From: Cyprinodon diabolis | Taxonomy: Eukaryota > Chordata > Actinopteri > Cyprinodontiformes > Cyprinodontidae | DNA length: 64,000 nucleotides | Assembly (NCBI GenBank): GCA_030533445.1 | Contig: CM060064.1 | Span: 5,534,379 to 5,598,378 of the forward strand | Direction: 5' to 3' | Shown: one piece after another, positions 1 to 11,600 of the stretch | Numbering within the stretch: the first letter of the stretch is position 1 | How the letters are laid out: each line of letters opens with the position of its first letter | The notes under the pieces: model-generated | Database searches by the model: none | What the model saw: the letters and a program-made list of their open reading frames with translations, nothing else | Told to the model about the DNA's origin: nothing | Position numbers and translations under genes: made by a program

Positions 1-1382
1 CCTACGGTAGATATAAAAGTGTTAAACGAAGCCTTCGTCATCTATTATTCAACAGAAACCGTGTGAAAATATTTTTCAAGGTCGAAAATAAATTGGCAGG
101 AAGCAACAGTGGGATGTTCTGAAACAAATACAGACGTTTGGGCATTATACTGGATTTTAGGACATTGATTGGTGCTATGAGTGAAAAGGGCAGATAATTC
201 TATCTATCCACAGAGGCAGCAATTAAGTCCACCATGGGGATATACAGTAGTTAATGTCAATGTCATTTATACGTGGTACTATCCTAACCCCCAAATATGT
301 AAAGCAGTCTGTCTGTTATCAGTTTTGGTTTAAAAAAGAGAAAAAGTCGATGTACATTTTGGACTTTATAGATGTTAAATAAACCTCCAAGTTGGAATAT
401 TTGATCATCTTGGGATTCATGACAAGAATTAATGAGCCATTGCTGTAAGTAGTCGTAGATGTTTTACCAACAGCTGATGAAAATAATTAGAGTATGGCTG
501 AGTGCTAATATGTGGCTCGTTTAATAGGTTCCCTGTGGAACCAGATCCATCTTGAAGACCTGAAGATATTTCATATAACTGTGACCCAGTTTTTACTACA
601 TCCACAGAGACCTCAAACACATCTCCCAGCATAAATACCCCGTTATACAGAAATTATGAGAAAGTTTTATTACAGCTACAGTGTGTAATTTTCAGCGACA
701 TCTAACGTCCAGACTGCAGACCGCAGCAACATGAACATCTCCCCCCCACCGCTTCTCCCCCCCAACAGTACGGCAAGCGTTACGGGACAAAATGTCTTCC
801 ACGACGTCCGCATCACCTACCTTCTGAAGTGATGAGGTTTGTTTACATAGATAATTTTAATACTGCCATCTATTGTTCAGTACCGTCTCAGTTCATCTCT
901 CTCAACTTGCCGTAGTTACTTTCGAGCGTAACGGGCGATCTCGCAATCGCTAGTTTGTTGGCTCTGCGCTGCCGTAGCGCAAAGATGTCTGCCTCCATGG
1001 CTGCGAGACCCGCTCCTATGTAATTATTAATAACGAATTCTAACGCAACGCAAATATTAAGGTTAAGAGGCTGTGCTCGTAGATGATGATAAATAACATA
1101 GTTATGTATAATATATTAAATTTCTGACTGTATATCCCTGTAATTATTACACAATGTAGCTTTAATCTACGAAAAATCTATGACTGTACTGATGCATGTG
1201 AACACATAATAACTATATTATTGTTGTTATCGGACAAAGTTATTGTTGAGGAACTTTTCGAACACCCAGTGCTATCCCTAACATCCATGAATATCCAATC
1301 TTATAGAGTATCAAGAAAACATTTCTACCCCTTAAACTTTTAATTAGGGTTGAAGGATTTTGCCAAAAACAATAATTGCAGG
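1..1382. other. Intergenic, AT-rich; no confident gene
   Basis: No reading frame here resembles a known protein and no repeat family was recognised. A CpG-richer patch lies at about 740-1010, described separately as a possible first exon. Confidence 0.5.
885..998 (-). CDS. Possible 5' coding exon of an unrecognised gene
   Basis: On the minus strand an ATG at 998-996 lies in a strong context (GCAGCCATGG). It opens a short frame starting MEADIFALRQRRANK and rich in basic and alanine residues. The patch has more CpG than the AT-rich DNA around it, as fish promoters and first exons often do. The frame closes after about 36 codons unless a splice donor is used; a weak GTTGAG donor lies inside it. 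A second minus-strand donor-like site, AAG followed by GTAGGTG, lies near 820. The gene would run off the left edge. The product is not recognised, and this could equally be chance. Confidence 0.2.
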
Positions 1383-1560
1383 GGCAAGCTTCGGTGGCGC
1401 AGTGGTTAGGTCATGACCTACAGTATATACAGAGACCTTAGTGCTTAGAGCAGCTGACCTGGGTTCGAATCAGACCTGTGGTCCTTTGCTGCGTTCTCCC
1501 CCTCTCTCTTACCCCCTCTCCTCTCAGCCTACTGTCCATAAAAATGAGCCACTAGTGTTG
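1383..1560 (+). mobile_element. tRNA-derived SINE
   Basis: The head contains a pol III A box (TGGCGCAGTGG, 1395-1405) and a B box (GGTTCGAATC, 1462-1471) at tRNA-like spacing. A pyrimidine-rich body follows. This is the standard architecture of a tRNA-derived SINE. The A-to-B spacing is slightly longer than in a tRNA gene and there is no tRNA fold downstream, so a functional tRNA is unlikely. The subfamily was not identified. Confidence 0.75.
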
Positions 1561-2511
1561 TAAAAACTTATTTTAAATCAATATTGCGATTATATTTCAA
1601 TTTCCCTTTGTACAAGCCATAATCATATAAATTTTTTACTAAGGCTGGGCATACACGGTACAATTTTTTGCCCTTTTCAGGCCGTTTCTCCAGTTGTGCG
1701 TCCTATAGTATTCAGTATATGTCACAACTTTACAAAACTTGTAAAGTTTAAAGAACTTGTTTCAAAGATAGATTGCATTTAGTTCACTTTAAAGACTGAA
1801 AATGCATTTGTGAACAGCAATTTTTAATCTGACACCAGATTTTCTTATCTATTTTCTTACCTCACACATAAAAGAGAGAACAGGGAGAAATCTTAAAACT
1901 TGCTGCAGAACAAAATGGCGAATGTATAAAACCTTGTTGACTTGTCACCACACACCTTTCCGTTAAACCTTCCAAGAAAGCTGGAGGAACTGCTTGGAGC
2001 GCTCAGCGTCTGCCAACATATGAATATATACAGAAGTAATTAGCAGGAAGGTACCCACTGCGTGTCCAGATAACCATAGCAACGAGGATGTCAGGTCATG
2101 ACAGAGACTTTGTCAACACATTAATTTCTCTTTCCAAAAAAGTTAAAAAAGAATCCACTTGACTTTCGTTTCCAAGTCTGAATAGATTTCGCTTCCCATC
2201 AAGGAAGCTTTTTCAATTAAAAATGTCAGAAATAGCGTTGAGTTAAAGGCTTTACACAGTAGCCAAACAAAGCCTTGTTTTGGCTTAGAAACATGCAAAT
2301 TGAAACAGAAGAACAGATCCACCCCTTCGGAATGGGGGTCGTTTGGCTTCTTTGTTAGTCTGCAACATCCCATACCTGTCTATGTCTCTGAAAGGGGGGT
2401 CGTTAAAGGGAATTGTTGGCCTGGCTGAATAGGCGAGGTCCTCTGTTCCCCTGTAATGGGGTGGGGGTTGCGATGCTAGCGGGAAGAGTCAGCCTAATCA
2501 CTGCTTTTGTC

Positions 2512-2655
2512 ATGATCTGGCATGTTTGCTCTCCCTTAATTAGTCATTCCTTTCACCTGTCGTTTTTCCCTCCCTCCCTCAATTATAATTTATTCCTCTC
2601 ACCTGTTTCCTCTAGTTTATATTCAGTTCAGCCTGAGCATTCAGTGCCAGATCAT
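2512..2655. mobile_element. MITE-like repeat with 10-bp terminal inverted repeats, copy 1
   Basis: Starts ATGATCTGGC and ends GCCAGATCAT, exact inverted complements. The 144-bp body recurs at 36762-36904 with the same ends and roughly 90 percent similarity by eye. It lies inside Penelope-like copy A. No open frame and no clear target duplication; superfamily unknown. Confidence 0.5.
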
Positions 2656-2996
2656 TGCTTGTCTTTCTGTCAGTCTTTCTGTTCAGTTTTATTTTATGGT
2701 TCTATTTTATGGTTATTTTATGGTTTTATGGTTTTATGTCCTGGATCCTAGCTGCCAGTGGAAAGAGGGTTTTAGTGTTTGTCTCGCCTTGAATTCTGGG
2801 TCCTACATTCTGAGATCATTACAGCTTTGTGGGTTTTTAAAAGCTGAAATCTGAGTCCTCCCCTCTGATTAAGGTTGTTTTTCTTTCTTAACATAGATGG
2901 CTTCCTTAACACCCGTCTTAAACCACCTATTATCTTTGTCCAAAACGTGAACATTCTGGTCCTTAAAAGAATGTCCTTTGTCCATAAGGTGTAGAT

Positions 2997-3037
2997 GTAC
3001 CGCTGAGTCTTGTCCTCGGGACAAGACTCAGCGGTAC
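2997..3037. repeat. Perfect 19-bp palindrome with 3-base loop
   Basis: The arms 2997-3015 and 3019-3037 are exact reverse complements separated by TCG. The right arm is part of the Penelope-like coding strand (the residues before HLHLMDKGHSF), so the left arm is an inverted extra copy of element sequence at its upstream boundary. Confidence 0.9.
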
Positions 3038-3095
3038 AGCAACGTCTTTAAACTTGGGGGAAAAAAGTCCATTGGACTGTTTTTTTTTTGTTTTT

Positions 3096-6000
3096 TTTTG
3101 GAATGACTATGACAGGATGACTGAGAATCTTTACCAGCATTAATTACTCTTCAAACAATATTTCTTAAAGTTTCCAACTTCTTCTGTCTGTTTTGTTGAA
3201 TATATCTAATTTCATTAAGGACCTTAGCCGCCTGGCTTGCTGTAAAGGGCTGTATGAGGGAAGGAAAGCTTTCTGGACCAGATGTAATCAGAAATGACAG
3301 CGAGTCAATAAAGGAAGCTTGTCAACTACCTATTAACATAGTGTCACACTAAATATACTCGCTCATTCAGGGAATCTCATGGTCATCTGTTCCAGTAATT
3401 CAATTCAATTCAATTCAGTAAGAGCTCTATAGGTGCATATTGACAGTGGAGGAGTGCACTTGACTCCAGCATATTGAATTAATGACAAGTCTTTCTCCAA
3501 GATCATAAATTATATCAGAGTTTACAGAGGCATCATTAAGGGAGGTTTAAACGTTGCTATCTGGAGTGTCACGGTAAAGACGTGGGTACTGGTTCTGGAT
3601 AATTCAGCCTCCTCCTTCCCTCATTAAATATACTGTTCAATTAAACCGGACTGCAGCATTGCAGCATGGAGTAAAGACATAAGGACACCCACTCCAGCTT
3701 CCTGTTATACAGCAGCACACTAAGCTGCCCCAACCAAGGACTCAAGACTCAATGTCCACAGCAGTAGGATCAGAGGTGTTTCTGTGCATTCATGAATCAA
3801 TGTTTGAGAGAAGCACCAACTGCTGACTTTTGATGAAATTTCTGCTTTTATTTTTTAATTCAATGATTTAAAAAAAAAAACTGAGTTGAAATCATAACTA
3901 AGGCCTTTCTACATAGAGTTTGCATCATTCTGTGTATTTGCATTTTTGTCTGCATTGCATTTTGCTGTAGGAACATGCATATGTTCCCAGTATTTTACAT
4001 TATGAAGTAGGGTAATTGATCCCAGAAAGAAATGCATCATGGCGGGATCTAGAAACATTCCTTCTAACGAGCCTCATAAAGTTCCAATACACACAGTGAT
4101 GACCCTTCCCATTAGTGGCCAGAAGAATATAGCCCATGTTTGAAAAAAGCATTTAGCAGTTCCCAGAACTGAAAAAAAGGATAGGGCTCATAGGTCAGAC
4201 GTACAGAAGCCAAGAGCAGCCTTGTCCCTCCGAAACTGTTTCACAGTGGTTTTCTCAAGAAAACAAGTTCATTTTCTCATTATCTAAACATAACGAAAGC
4301 AGTTTTCTTGTCATAACAAGATGATTGGTGTGTGTTAAAACTGATTACATCCTTCAATACCATGCCTCCAAAAGCAGTCACAGGAACTCCCACAGAGGTG
4401 CGACCAACCACCCCCTTCTGTGTTGAGGACAGACAAAACCACAGAAGACTTTTTGTCTCCTCTCTTCCCCATGAAGCTGGGTCTCCGGCAAAAAAAATGG
4501 AGATCCGGGCTCAAAAGTCCCAGGTCTCCAGAATCATCAAGGATAAGTCATCACGTTGACCTTTCAGAATCAAACTGCTGCAAAACAGACCTTTTGAAAC
4601 ACATTTCTCTTGAGTTTCAGAACGTATAGAGCCAGACTGGATAAGATGGACCCCTGGTGTGAGCCTGAGACACAGAAACTGCTAAGCTGCTGCTGGATGA
4701 AACTCAAGCCTTCCAATGGACATGGACAAAAAGGTTTGCAGGTCTGGCACAATTATGGTCGGAACAAACAATATATCTTTTGATGATGTTGATCATTTCA
4801 TGTGTTTAATGATGAGTAAACACAACGCTAACAGGATGGACTGCATGCTACGCTATGCTATACAGAAACATGTTTTGAGCTGTTGTTGAAGCTTGGACAA
4901 GATTTATTGCACTAAGGGTTTAAACACTGATATAACAGTAGTGTTCATGTCACCCTTGCCCTACCATATCAACAATTTGATGTTTCAGTGAGTGAGTGCT
5001 TGTTGCTATGATGCGTCTTTGCTCAGCAGCTTTGCTCGTTGAAAACAAACCAATCAGTGCAATATTCATGAGCATACCGTAAGAGGAAGAGAACCTGTCG
5101 TTTCATTCTAGGCTTTAACCAGGCTTGCATTAGGGCTCATAGAACAGCAAATATGCCAGTTTCTGTAACGATCTTGGTTCTGTTGGTTTTCTCTAAGTTT
5201 TCAGTTTCAAGTTTATCCAGGTTTTTCTTTGTTTTCTAGCTTTATTGGTGTGTTCTGGATTTATTTAAGTTTCTTAGGTTTTTCTTTGCTTGTCCTCTGT
5301 TGCCCCCTTGTGTTTTCTTGTCCCTTGGCTTTCTCGTCAGCTCTACTCACACCTGCTCCTTATCAGATCGTTAGTCCTGCCTTTGTTCAGTCAGCCATAA
5401 ATACACTCCCTCTGCAGTCCCTCAGTGCTGGTTCCTCGTTGTACTTTGTCTTACCCTGGCTCCTCATGATTGTTTTCCCCTGATGTCCCCATGGTTCTGG
5501 TTTGTGTTTAATTTTTATGTTGGATTTTTGGATTCCTGTTTTGATTAACATTTTTAAATTGGATTTTGTTGAATTCCTGTTTTTGCTGCCTGTGACCAGC
5601 CAAAGCCAAAGCCAAAACACGCCACAGCCAGTCTTTCGGAAACACTTATGAGTGAACTGTGTGTAATCCACCATTGGATGAGGGGTTGTAGGTGTACCCA
5701 CAATCCAAGCTAGTTCAATGCTTCAAAATTGAGCATAAATCAAAAATATCTGCATCATATCTGTAACAAGCTAACTGTGACACACTGCTGCAGGAGTATA
5801 CACAGAACTTTAGCACCAAGTGTTTTCTGAAGATCCCCGGAGTTACACCTGTAACAGGTATAAGATTCATTAACCCCCAAAATGAGTCCAGATTAAAGAT
5901 TTTCATTAAAAACAGTCAGGTTTTGTTTCTACTGTATTCCATGCAATCCAACCATCCAAAACGAAAAGAAAAAGAAAACAAAAAAAAACAGATTATTTGT

Positions 6001-6587
6001 GCGCGGTACCGCAACTGCAAACTACAGGCCCTGCAGGCATGGATGGACTGGAAATCCAGGGGTGTTGGCCAGTCTCATTCATTATTCATACAGGTTAATC
6101 ATCTCGTTATCTCACGTCACGTGAAATCAGTCATGTTACTTAGTTCAAAGCCATCTTATTGTGCATCTAAACATTTTGTCAGATTAGCTCCATATGGTAC
6201 AAACTGTGATTCTTGTATGTTTTTTGTTAGTTATGAAAGGCGATCGGCCATCAACTACCCAGCTCGACACCTACAAAGCAAGGACTTTTTAAGCTCATTC
6301 GACCCCTCTTCGCTATTCTGGCTTCACTCTACGGGTCTGATAAGTAAGTACTGTTTGTTAGAGTAAACATGGCTTTGACCATCAAAGCCCAAGCTGTCAA
6401 TGTAATGCTTTAGCCACTGTTATGGTGTTGTTAGCTCATGTCATGAGCACTTGCTTCGTTCTCGATCTCGGACAAAATCTGAACACCTCAACAGACAGCA
6501 TGAGCGTTCATGTGTTTTGACTGCTCTTGGCTTCCATAGTGGAACTATAATGACAGCGCAATCAACTAACAGCTTTTTAAAGATCTA
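3096..6587. other. Intergenic; no confident gene
   Basis: Contains a short AATTC-type pentamer run (about 3398-3421) that looks like a decayed L2 tail, and a T/C-rich stretch at 5160-5560 that may be an unclassified repeat. Open frames are short and do not resemble proteins. Confidence 0.4.
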
Positions 6588-7997
6588 CGAGGGGAGTTCA
6601 ATAAGTAATGCCCACAACCCACTTACAGATGTTTGATCGAGCTGAAATTTTGCATGTGATGTTATTTAAATCTCTATAGATTAAGTAAGAAATTACAGTT
6701 TGAACTATTTGTGGTTTCAGACTTACAGGTGTTTCAACTGAGTAAATTCTGAAATGGAGCCTGTTGAGTGTCGAGCAGTGATCCAGTTTTTCCATTGGAA
6801 AGGACTCTCATTGTTGGGATCTGGAGATGTACCACCTTTCTCCAGCAGAGTGTGCCGTGGGTCTCCTGGGCTGGAGCCCTCCAGCACACCTGATGCTCAT
6901 CAGCCCATCAGGAGACCTGCCTACATAAGCAGCAGCCAGACCTTCCTTCAACGCCGCAGTGTTTACCAAGTTTGGTTAGCGAACCTGAGCCTCTGTTACC
7001 TGAAAGAATCTTAGTTGTCTCTTGAGAGAAACCTGATTCTAATCTGCCTCTGTCTTCTTGCTCACAGGAAACCCGTCTCAAGTCTGAAGCTCTGGATGAG
7101 CTTGAACCTGCCTGCCAGCCCTAGTGAGCCAAACCTGAAGATTTCAGTCTGGATTCCTCCTGCTTCTCTCAGGGAAGAGCTGGAATATCAAACCATGGTC
7201 TGCCACTCATTAGTCAGAAGCTAGACGCTGCTGCTGCTGCTAAGCACTCTGCTGAACCAACAGTCTCTGGACCCAACCAGTTCCCTCTCTCACAAGAAAG
7301 CTTGGACCTCTTCAAGGTAGACTCTGAAATATCTAAGACTCAATAAATTATCTGACTGCTTGGCTAATCAAACTGTCCGTCTCTGCAGACATCAGTGAAC
7401 CCAGCCCGGACCAGTACCTGAACCATTTCATGTTTTTGTGTGAAAACCTGTTCAATAAACTCTGTTAAACTTTTACTCAGCCTCCGTTTGTGTTCTGCAT
7501 GTGGGTTTAGCCTCTTATAAAACTTTGTATCAATTTGACTGTATGATCTGGTTGAACTGTAAAGTGCCTTGAGATGACATGTGTTTTGAATTTGGCGCTA
7601 TATAAATAAACTGAATTGAATTGAATTGAATTGAATTGAATTGAATTAAACCAATCAAGACACTCACCACGGGAGACTTTTGATGAAATTAAAGTAATTT
7701 ATGGTGATGATGCCCGTTATATGACATTGCAAAAATATTTTACAAGGTTATATTATGGGACATTATCACTATAAGTTACTTTCATTTAAACAAAAGTCTC
7801 CCATTGTGTGCGTCTTTTCAAATGCAAAAACTCAGACTTAACTCAGTTTTAACATCAGTAAATCAGAAACCACGGATAGTTTAGAGCTGTAATTTGCTAT
7901 TTAATCTATGGAGATTTAAAATACTTCACATGCAAAATTTCAACTCGATCAAACATCTTGAAGTGGGCCAGGGGCATTAGTTATTGAACGCCCCTCT
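6588..7997 (+). mobile_element. Mariner-type transposon shell with foreign interior
   Basis: The ends are long inverted repeats: left from 6588 (CGAGGGGAGTTCAATAAGTA) and right ending 7997, complementary over roughly 150 bases with mismatches. TA dinucleotides flank both ends (6586-6587, 7998-7999), as expected for Tc1/mariner. A start codon at 6754 opens MEPVECRAVIQFFHWKGLS, which resembles the N-terminus of mariner transposases, but the frame diverges after about 20 residues. The transposase core is gone. The interior (about 6840-7525) is an unrelated unclassified repeat followed by an L2 3' tail, so the element is non-autonomous. Confidence 0.6.
7526..7652 (+). mobile_element. L2 LINE 3' end fragment
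   Basis: Matches, almost base for base, the 3' end of the large L2 at 27700-27816: the stretch ending GGCGCTATATAAATAAACTG followed by tandem AATTG/TTGAA pentamers. It carries no coding sequence and lies inside the mariner shell. Confidence 0.85.
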
Positions 7998-7999
7998 TA

Positions 8000-8624
8000 C
8001 ATTATACCAACATTTAAACATAGAGGTGGGTGAGTAATGCTCAGGGCCAGCTTTGCTATTGGACATGGATAACTTACTGAGTTAATTGGTATATTTAAAT
8101 GTTCTCTCTACCGGGAAACCCTGAAGCAGAACATCCATTTGTCCTTCAGTGGCCTAAAACTTTAAACAGACTAATTCACCACAATTCACCAGAACGTCCA
8201 CGTCAGAAAAGGATGCTCTTTTTAATATATTTCTCTAATAGTGAAATAATCAAACTGGAGTTCTTATTTATAGGTTATTCTCTGGCACAACTGTTAGTTT
8301 CATGGTATAAAATAATACATTGTTGGAAAAAAAAAGTGAAAAGAAAGGAGTTTTCCAGCCATCTAGTTATAAAAACCATAACCAGCTCAGCCTTCATTAA
8401 GGCACTGCGCCTCATTACCTAAGAGCGAAGTGTAAAAACCACCAGTGGGCAAAAAGTAATGAAGTATTTAACTTATAGATGTGCAAACTACCTTCTTCTT
8501 TTCATCATATTGAACATGACAGGTTGTGGCACACCAGTGAGGAGAAAAAGCAGACCTGTTTCTGTGTCTACTACAGCAAAAGAGACCAGAGAGTTATTCC
8601 CCCAGAGACAGAGCTGGCTCCCTG

Positions 8625-8626
<2 letters not shown>
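8000..8626. other. Intergenic; nothing recognised
   Basis: AT-rich single-copy-looking DNA between the mariner shell and the microsatellite. No protein-like frame or repeat family was seen. Confidence 0.4.

Positions 8627-8675
<49 letters not shown>
8627..8675. repeat. (GA)n microsatellite
   Basis: About 24 uninterrupted GA dinucleotides lead directly into the large minisatellite. Dinucleotide runs like this are often length-polymorphic. Confidence 0.95.
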
Positions 8676-8676
<1 letters not shown>

Positions 8677-8679
<3 letters not shown>

Positions 8680-11600
8680 GGGGATGGATGGTGGAGAGAT
8701 GGGTGGTGGGGGGATAGAGGGATGGATGGTGGAGGGATGGATGGTGGGGGGTGGAGGGATGGATGGTGGGGGGATGGAGGGATGGATGGATGGTGGGGGT
8801 GGATGGTGGAGAGATGGATGGTGGAGGGATGGATGGTGGAGGGATGGATAGTGGAAGAATGGATGGTGGAGGGATGGATAGTGGAGGGATGGATGGTGGA
8901 GGGATGGATGGTGGAGGGATGGAGGGATGGATAGTGGAGGGATGGATGGTGGAGGGATGGATGGTGGGGGGATGGATGGTGGAGGGATGGAGGGATGGAT
9001 GGTGCAGGGATGGATGGTGGGGGGTGGATGGTGGAGGGATGGAGGGATGGATGGTGGAGGGATGGAGGGATGGATAGTGGAAGAATGGATGGTGGAGGGA
9101 TGGATAGTGGAGGGATGGATGGTGGAGGGATGGATGGTGGGGGGATGGATGGTGGAGGGATGGAGGGATGGATGGTGCAGGGATGGATGGTGGGGGGTGG
9201 ATGGTGGAGGGATGGAGGGATGGATGGTGGAGGGATGGATGGTGGGGGTGGATGGTGGAGAGATGGATGGTGGGGGGAAGGATGGTGGAGGGATGGATAG
9301 TGGAGGGATGGATGGTGGAGGGGTGGATGATGGAGGGATGGATGGTGGGGGGATGAAGGGATGGTTGGTGGAGGGATGGATGGTGGAGGGATGGATGGTG
9401 GGGGGATGGATGGTGGGGGGATGGATGGTGGAGGGATGGAGGGATGGATGGTGGAAGGATGGGTGGTGGAGGGATGGAGGGATGGATGGTGGAGGGATGG
9501 ATGGTGGGGGGTGGATGGTGGAGGGATGGATGGTGGGGAGATGGATGGTGGGGGGTGGAGGGATGGATAGTGGAGGGATGGATGGTGGAGGGGTGGATAG
9601 ATGGAGGGATGGATGGATGGTGGGGGGATGGAGGGATGGATGGTGGAGGGATGGATGGATGGATGGTGGAGGGATGGATGGTGGGGGCGGATGGTGGAGA
9701 ATGGATGGTGGGGGGAAGGATGGTGGAGGGATGGATAGTGGAGGGATGGATGGTGGAGGGGTGGATGGTGTAGGGATGGAGGGATGGATGGTGGGGGGAT
9801 GAAGGGATGGTTGGTGGAGGGATGGATGGTGGAGGGATGGATGGTGGGGGGATGGATGGTGGAGGGATGGATGGTGGAAGGATGGGTGGTGGAGGGATGG
9901 AGGGATGGATGGTGGAGGGATGGATGGTGGGGAGATGGATGGTGGGGGGGTGGAGGGATGGATGGTGGAGGGGTGGATGGATGGATGGATGGTGGGGGGA
10001 TGGAGGGATGGATGGTGGAGGGATGGAGGGATGGATGGTGGAAGGTTGGGTGGTGGAGGGATGGATAGTGGAGGGATGGATGGTGGAGGGATGGATGGTG
10101 GGGGGATGGAGGGATGGATAGTGGAGGGATGGATGGTGGAGGGGTGGATGGTGGGGGGGTGGAGGGAGGGATGGTGGGGGGATGGAGGGATGGATGGTGG
10201 AGGGATGGATGGTGGGGGGTGGATGGTCGAGAGATGGATGGTGGAGGGAGTGATGGTGGAGGGATGGAGGGATAGATGGTGGAAGGATGGATGGTGGAGG
10301 GATGGAGGGATGGATGGTGGAAGGATGGGTGGTGGAGGGATGGATGGTGGAAGGATGGGTGGTGGAGGGATGGATGGTGAAAGGATGGGTGGTGGAGGGG
10401 TGGAGGGATGGATAGTGGAGGGATGGAGGGATGGAGGGATGGATGGATGGTGGACGGATAGATGGTGGAGGATGGATGGTGGAGGGATGGATGGTGGGAG
10501 GATGGATGGTGGAGGGATGGAGGGATGGATGGTGGGAGGATGGATGGTGGAGGGATGGAATATGGGAGGATGGATGGTGGAGGAATGGAGGGATAGATGG
10601 TGGAGGGCTGAATGGTAGAGGGATAGATGGTACAGGGATAGATGGTGGAGGGATGGATGGTGGGGAATGGATGGTGGAGGGATGGATGGTGGGAGATGGA
10701 TGGTGGAGGGATGGAGGGATGGATGGTGGAGGGATGGATGGTTGAGGGATAGATTGTGGAGGGATGGATGGTGGAGGGATGGATGGTGGAGGGATGGAGG
10801 GATGGATGGTTGAGGGATAGATGGTGGAGGGAAGGATGGTGGGGGATGGATGGTGGAGGGATGGAGGGAAAAATGGTGGAGGGATGGATGGTGGGAGATG
10901 GATGGTGGAGGGATGGAGGGATGGATGGTTGAGGGATAGATGGTGGAGGGAGGGATGGTGGGGGATGGATGGTGGAGGGAGGGATGGTGGGGGATGGATG
11001 GTGGAGGGATGGAGGGATGGATGGTTGAGGGATAGATGGTGGAGGGAGGGATGGTGGGGGATGGATGGTGGAGGGATGGAGGGATAGATGGTGGAGGGTT
11101 GAATGGTTGAGGGATAGATGGTACAGGGATAGATGGTGGAGGGATGGATGGTGGGAGATGGATGGTGGAGGGATGGATGGTGCAGGGATGGATGGTGGAG
11201 GAATGGAGGGATGGATTGTGCAGGGATGGATGGTGGAGGGATCGATGGTGGGGGGATGGATGGTTGAGGGATAGATGGTAGAGGGATGGATGGTGGAGGG
11301 ATGGAGGGATGGATGGTTGAGGGATAGATGGTGGAGGGAAGGATGGTGGGGGATGGATGGTGGAGGGATGGATGGTGGGAGATGGAGGGATGGAGGGATG
11401 GATGGTTGAGGGATAGATGGTGGAGGGAGGGATGGTGGAGGGATGGAGGGATAGATGGTGGAGGGATGGATGGTGGGAGATGGATGGTGGAGGGATGGAG
11501 GGATGGATGGTTGTGGGATAGATGTTGGAGGGATTGATGGTGGGGGATGGATGGTGGAGGGATGGAGGGATGGATGGTTGAGGGATAGATGGTGGAGGGA

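Larger units (their letters stand above)
2131..3095 (-). mobile_element. Penelope-like element fragment, copy A
   Basis: Read on the minus strand, 2880-3020 gives an open segment with HLMDKGHSFKDQNVHV and then NRWFKTGVKEAIYVKKE, the conserved C-terminal (GIY-YIG-side) region of fish Penelope-like retroelements. A frameshift in an A-run near 2878 moves the next motif, RGGLRFQL, to another frame, so the copy is dead. 2146-2510 is a non-coding tail shared with copies at 57.8 and 62.6 kb. A 144-bp inverted-repeat element interrupts it at 2512. The upstream boundary carries a perfect palindrome at 2997-3037. Confidence 0.6.

Noticed and set aside
1383..1480. tRNA gene
   Set aside because: A and B boxes are present but no acceptor stem or anticodon arm pairs, and a SINE body follows.
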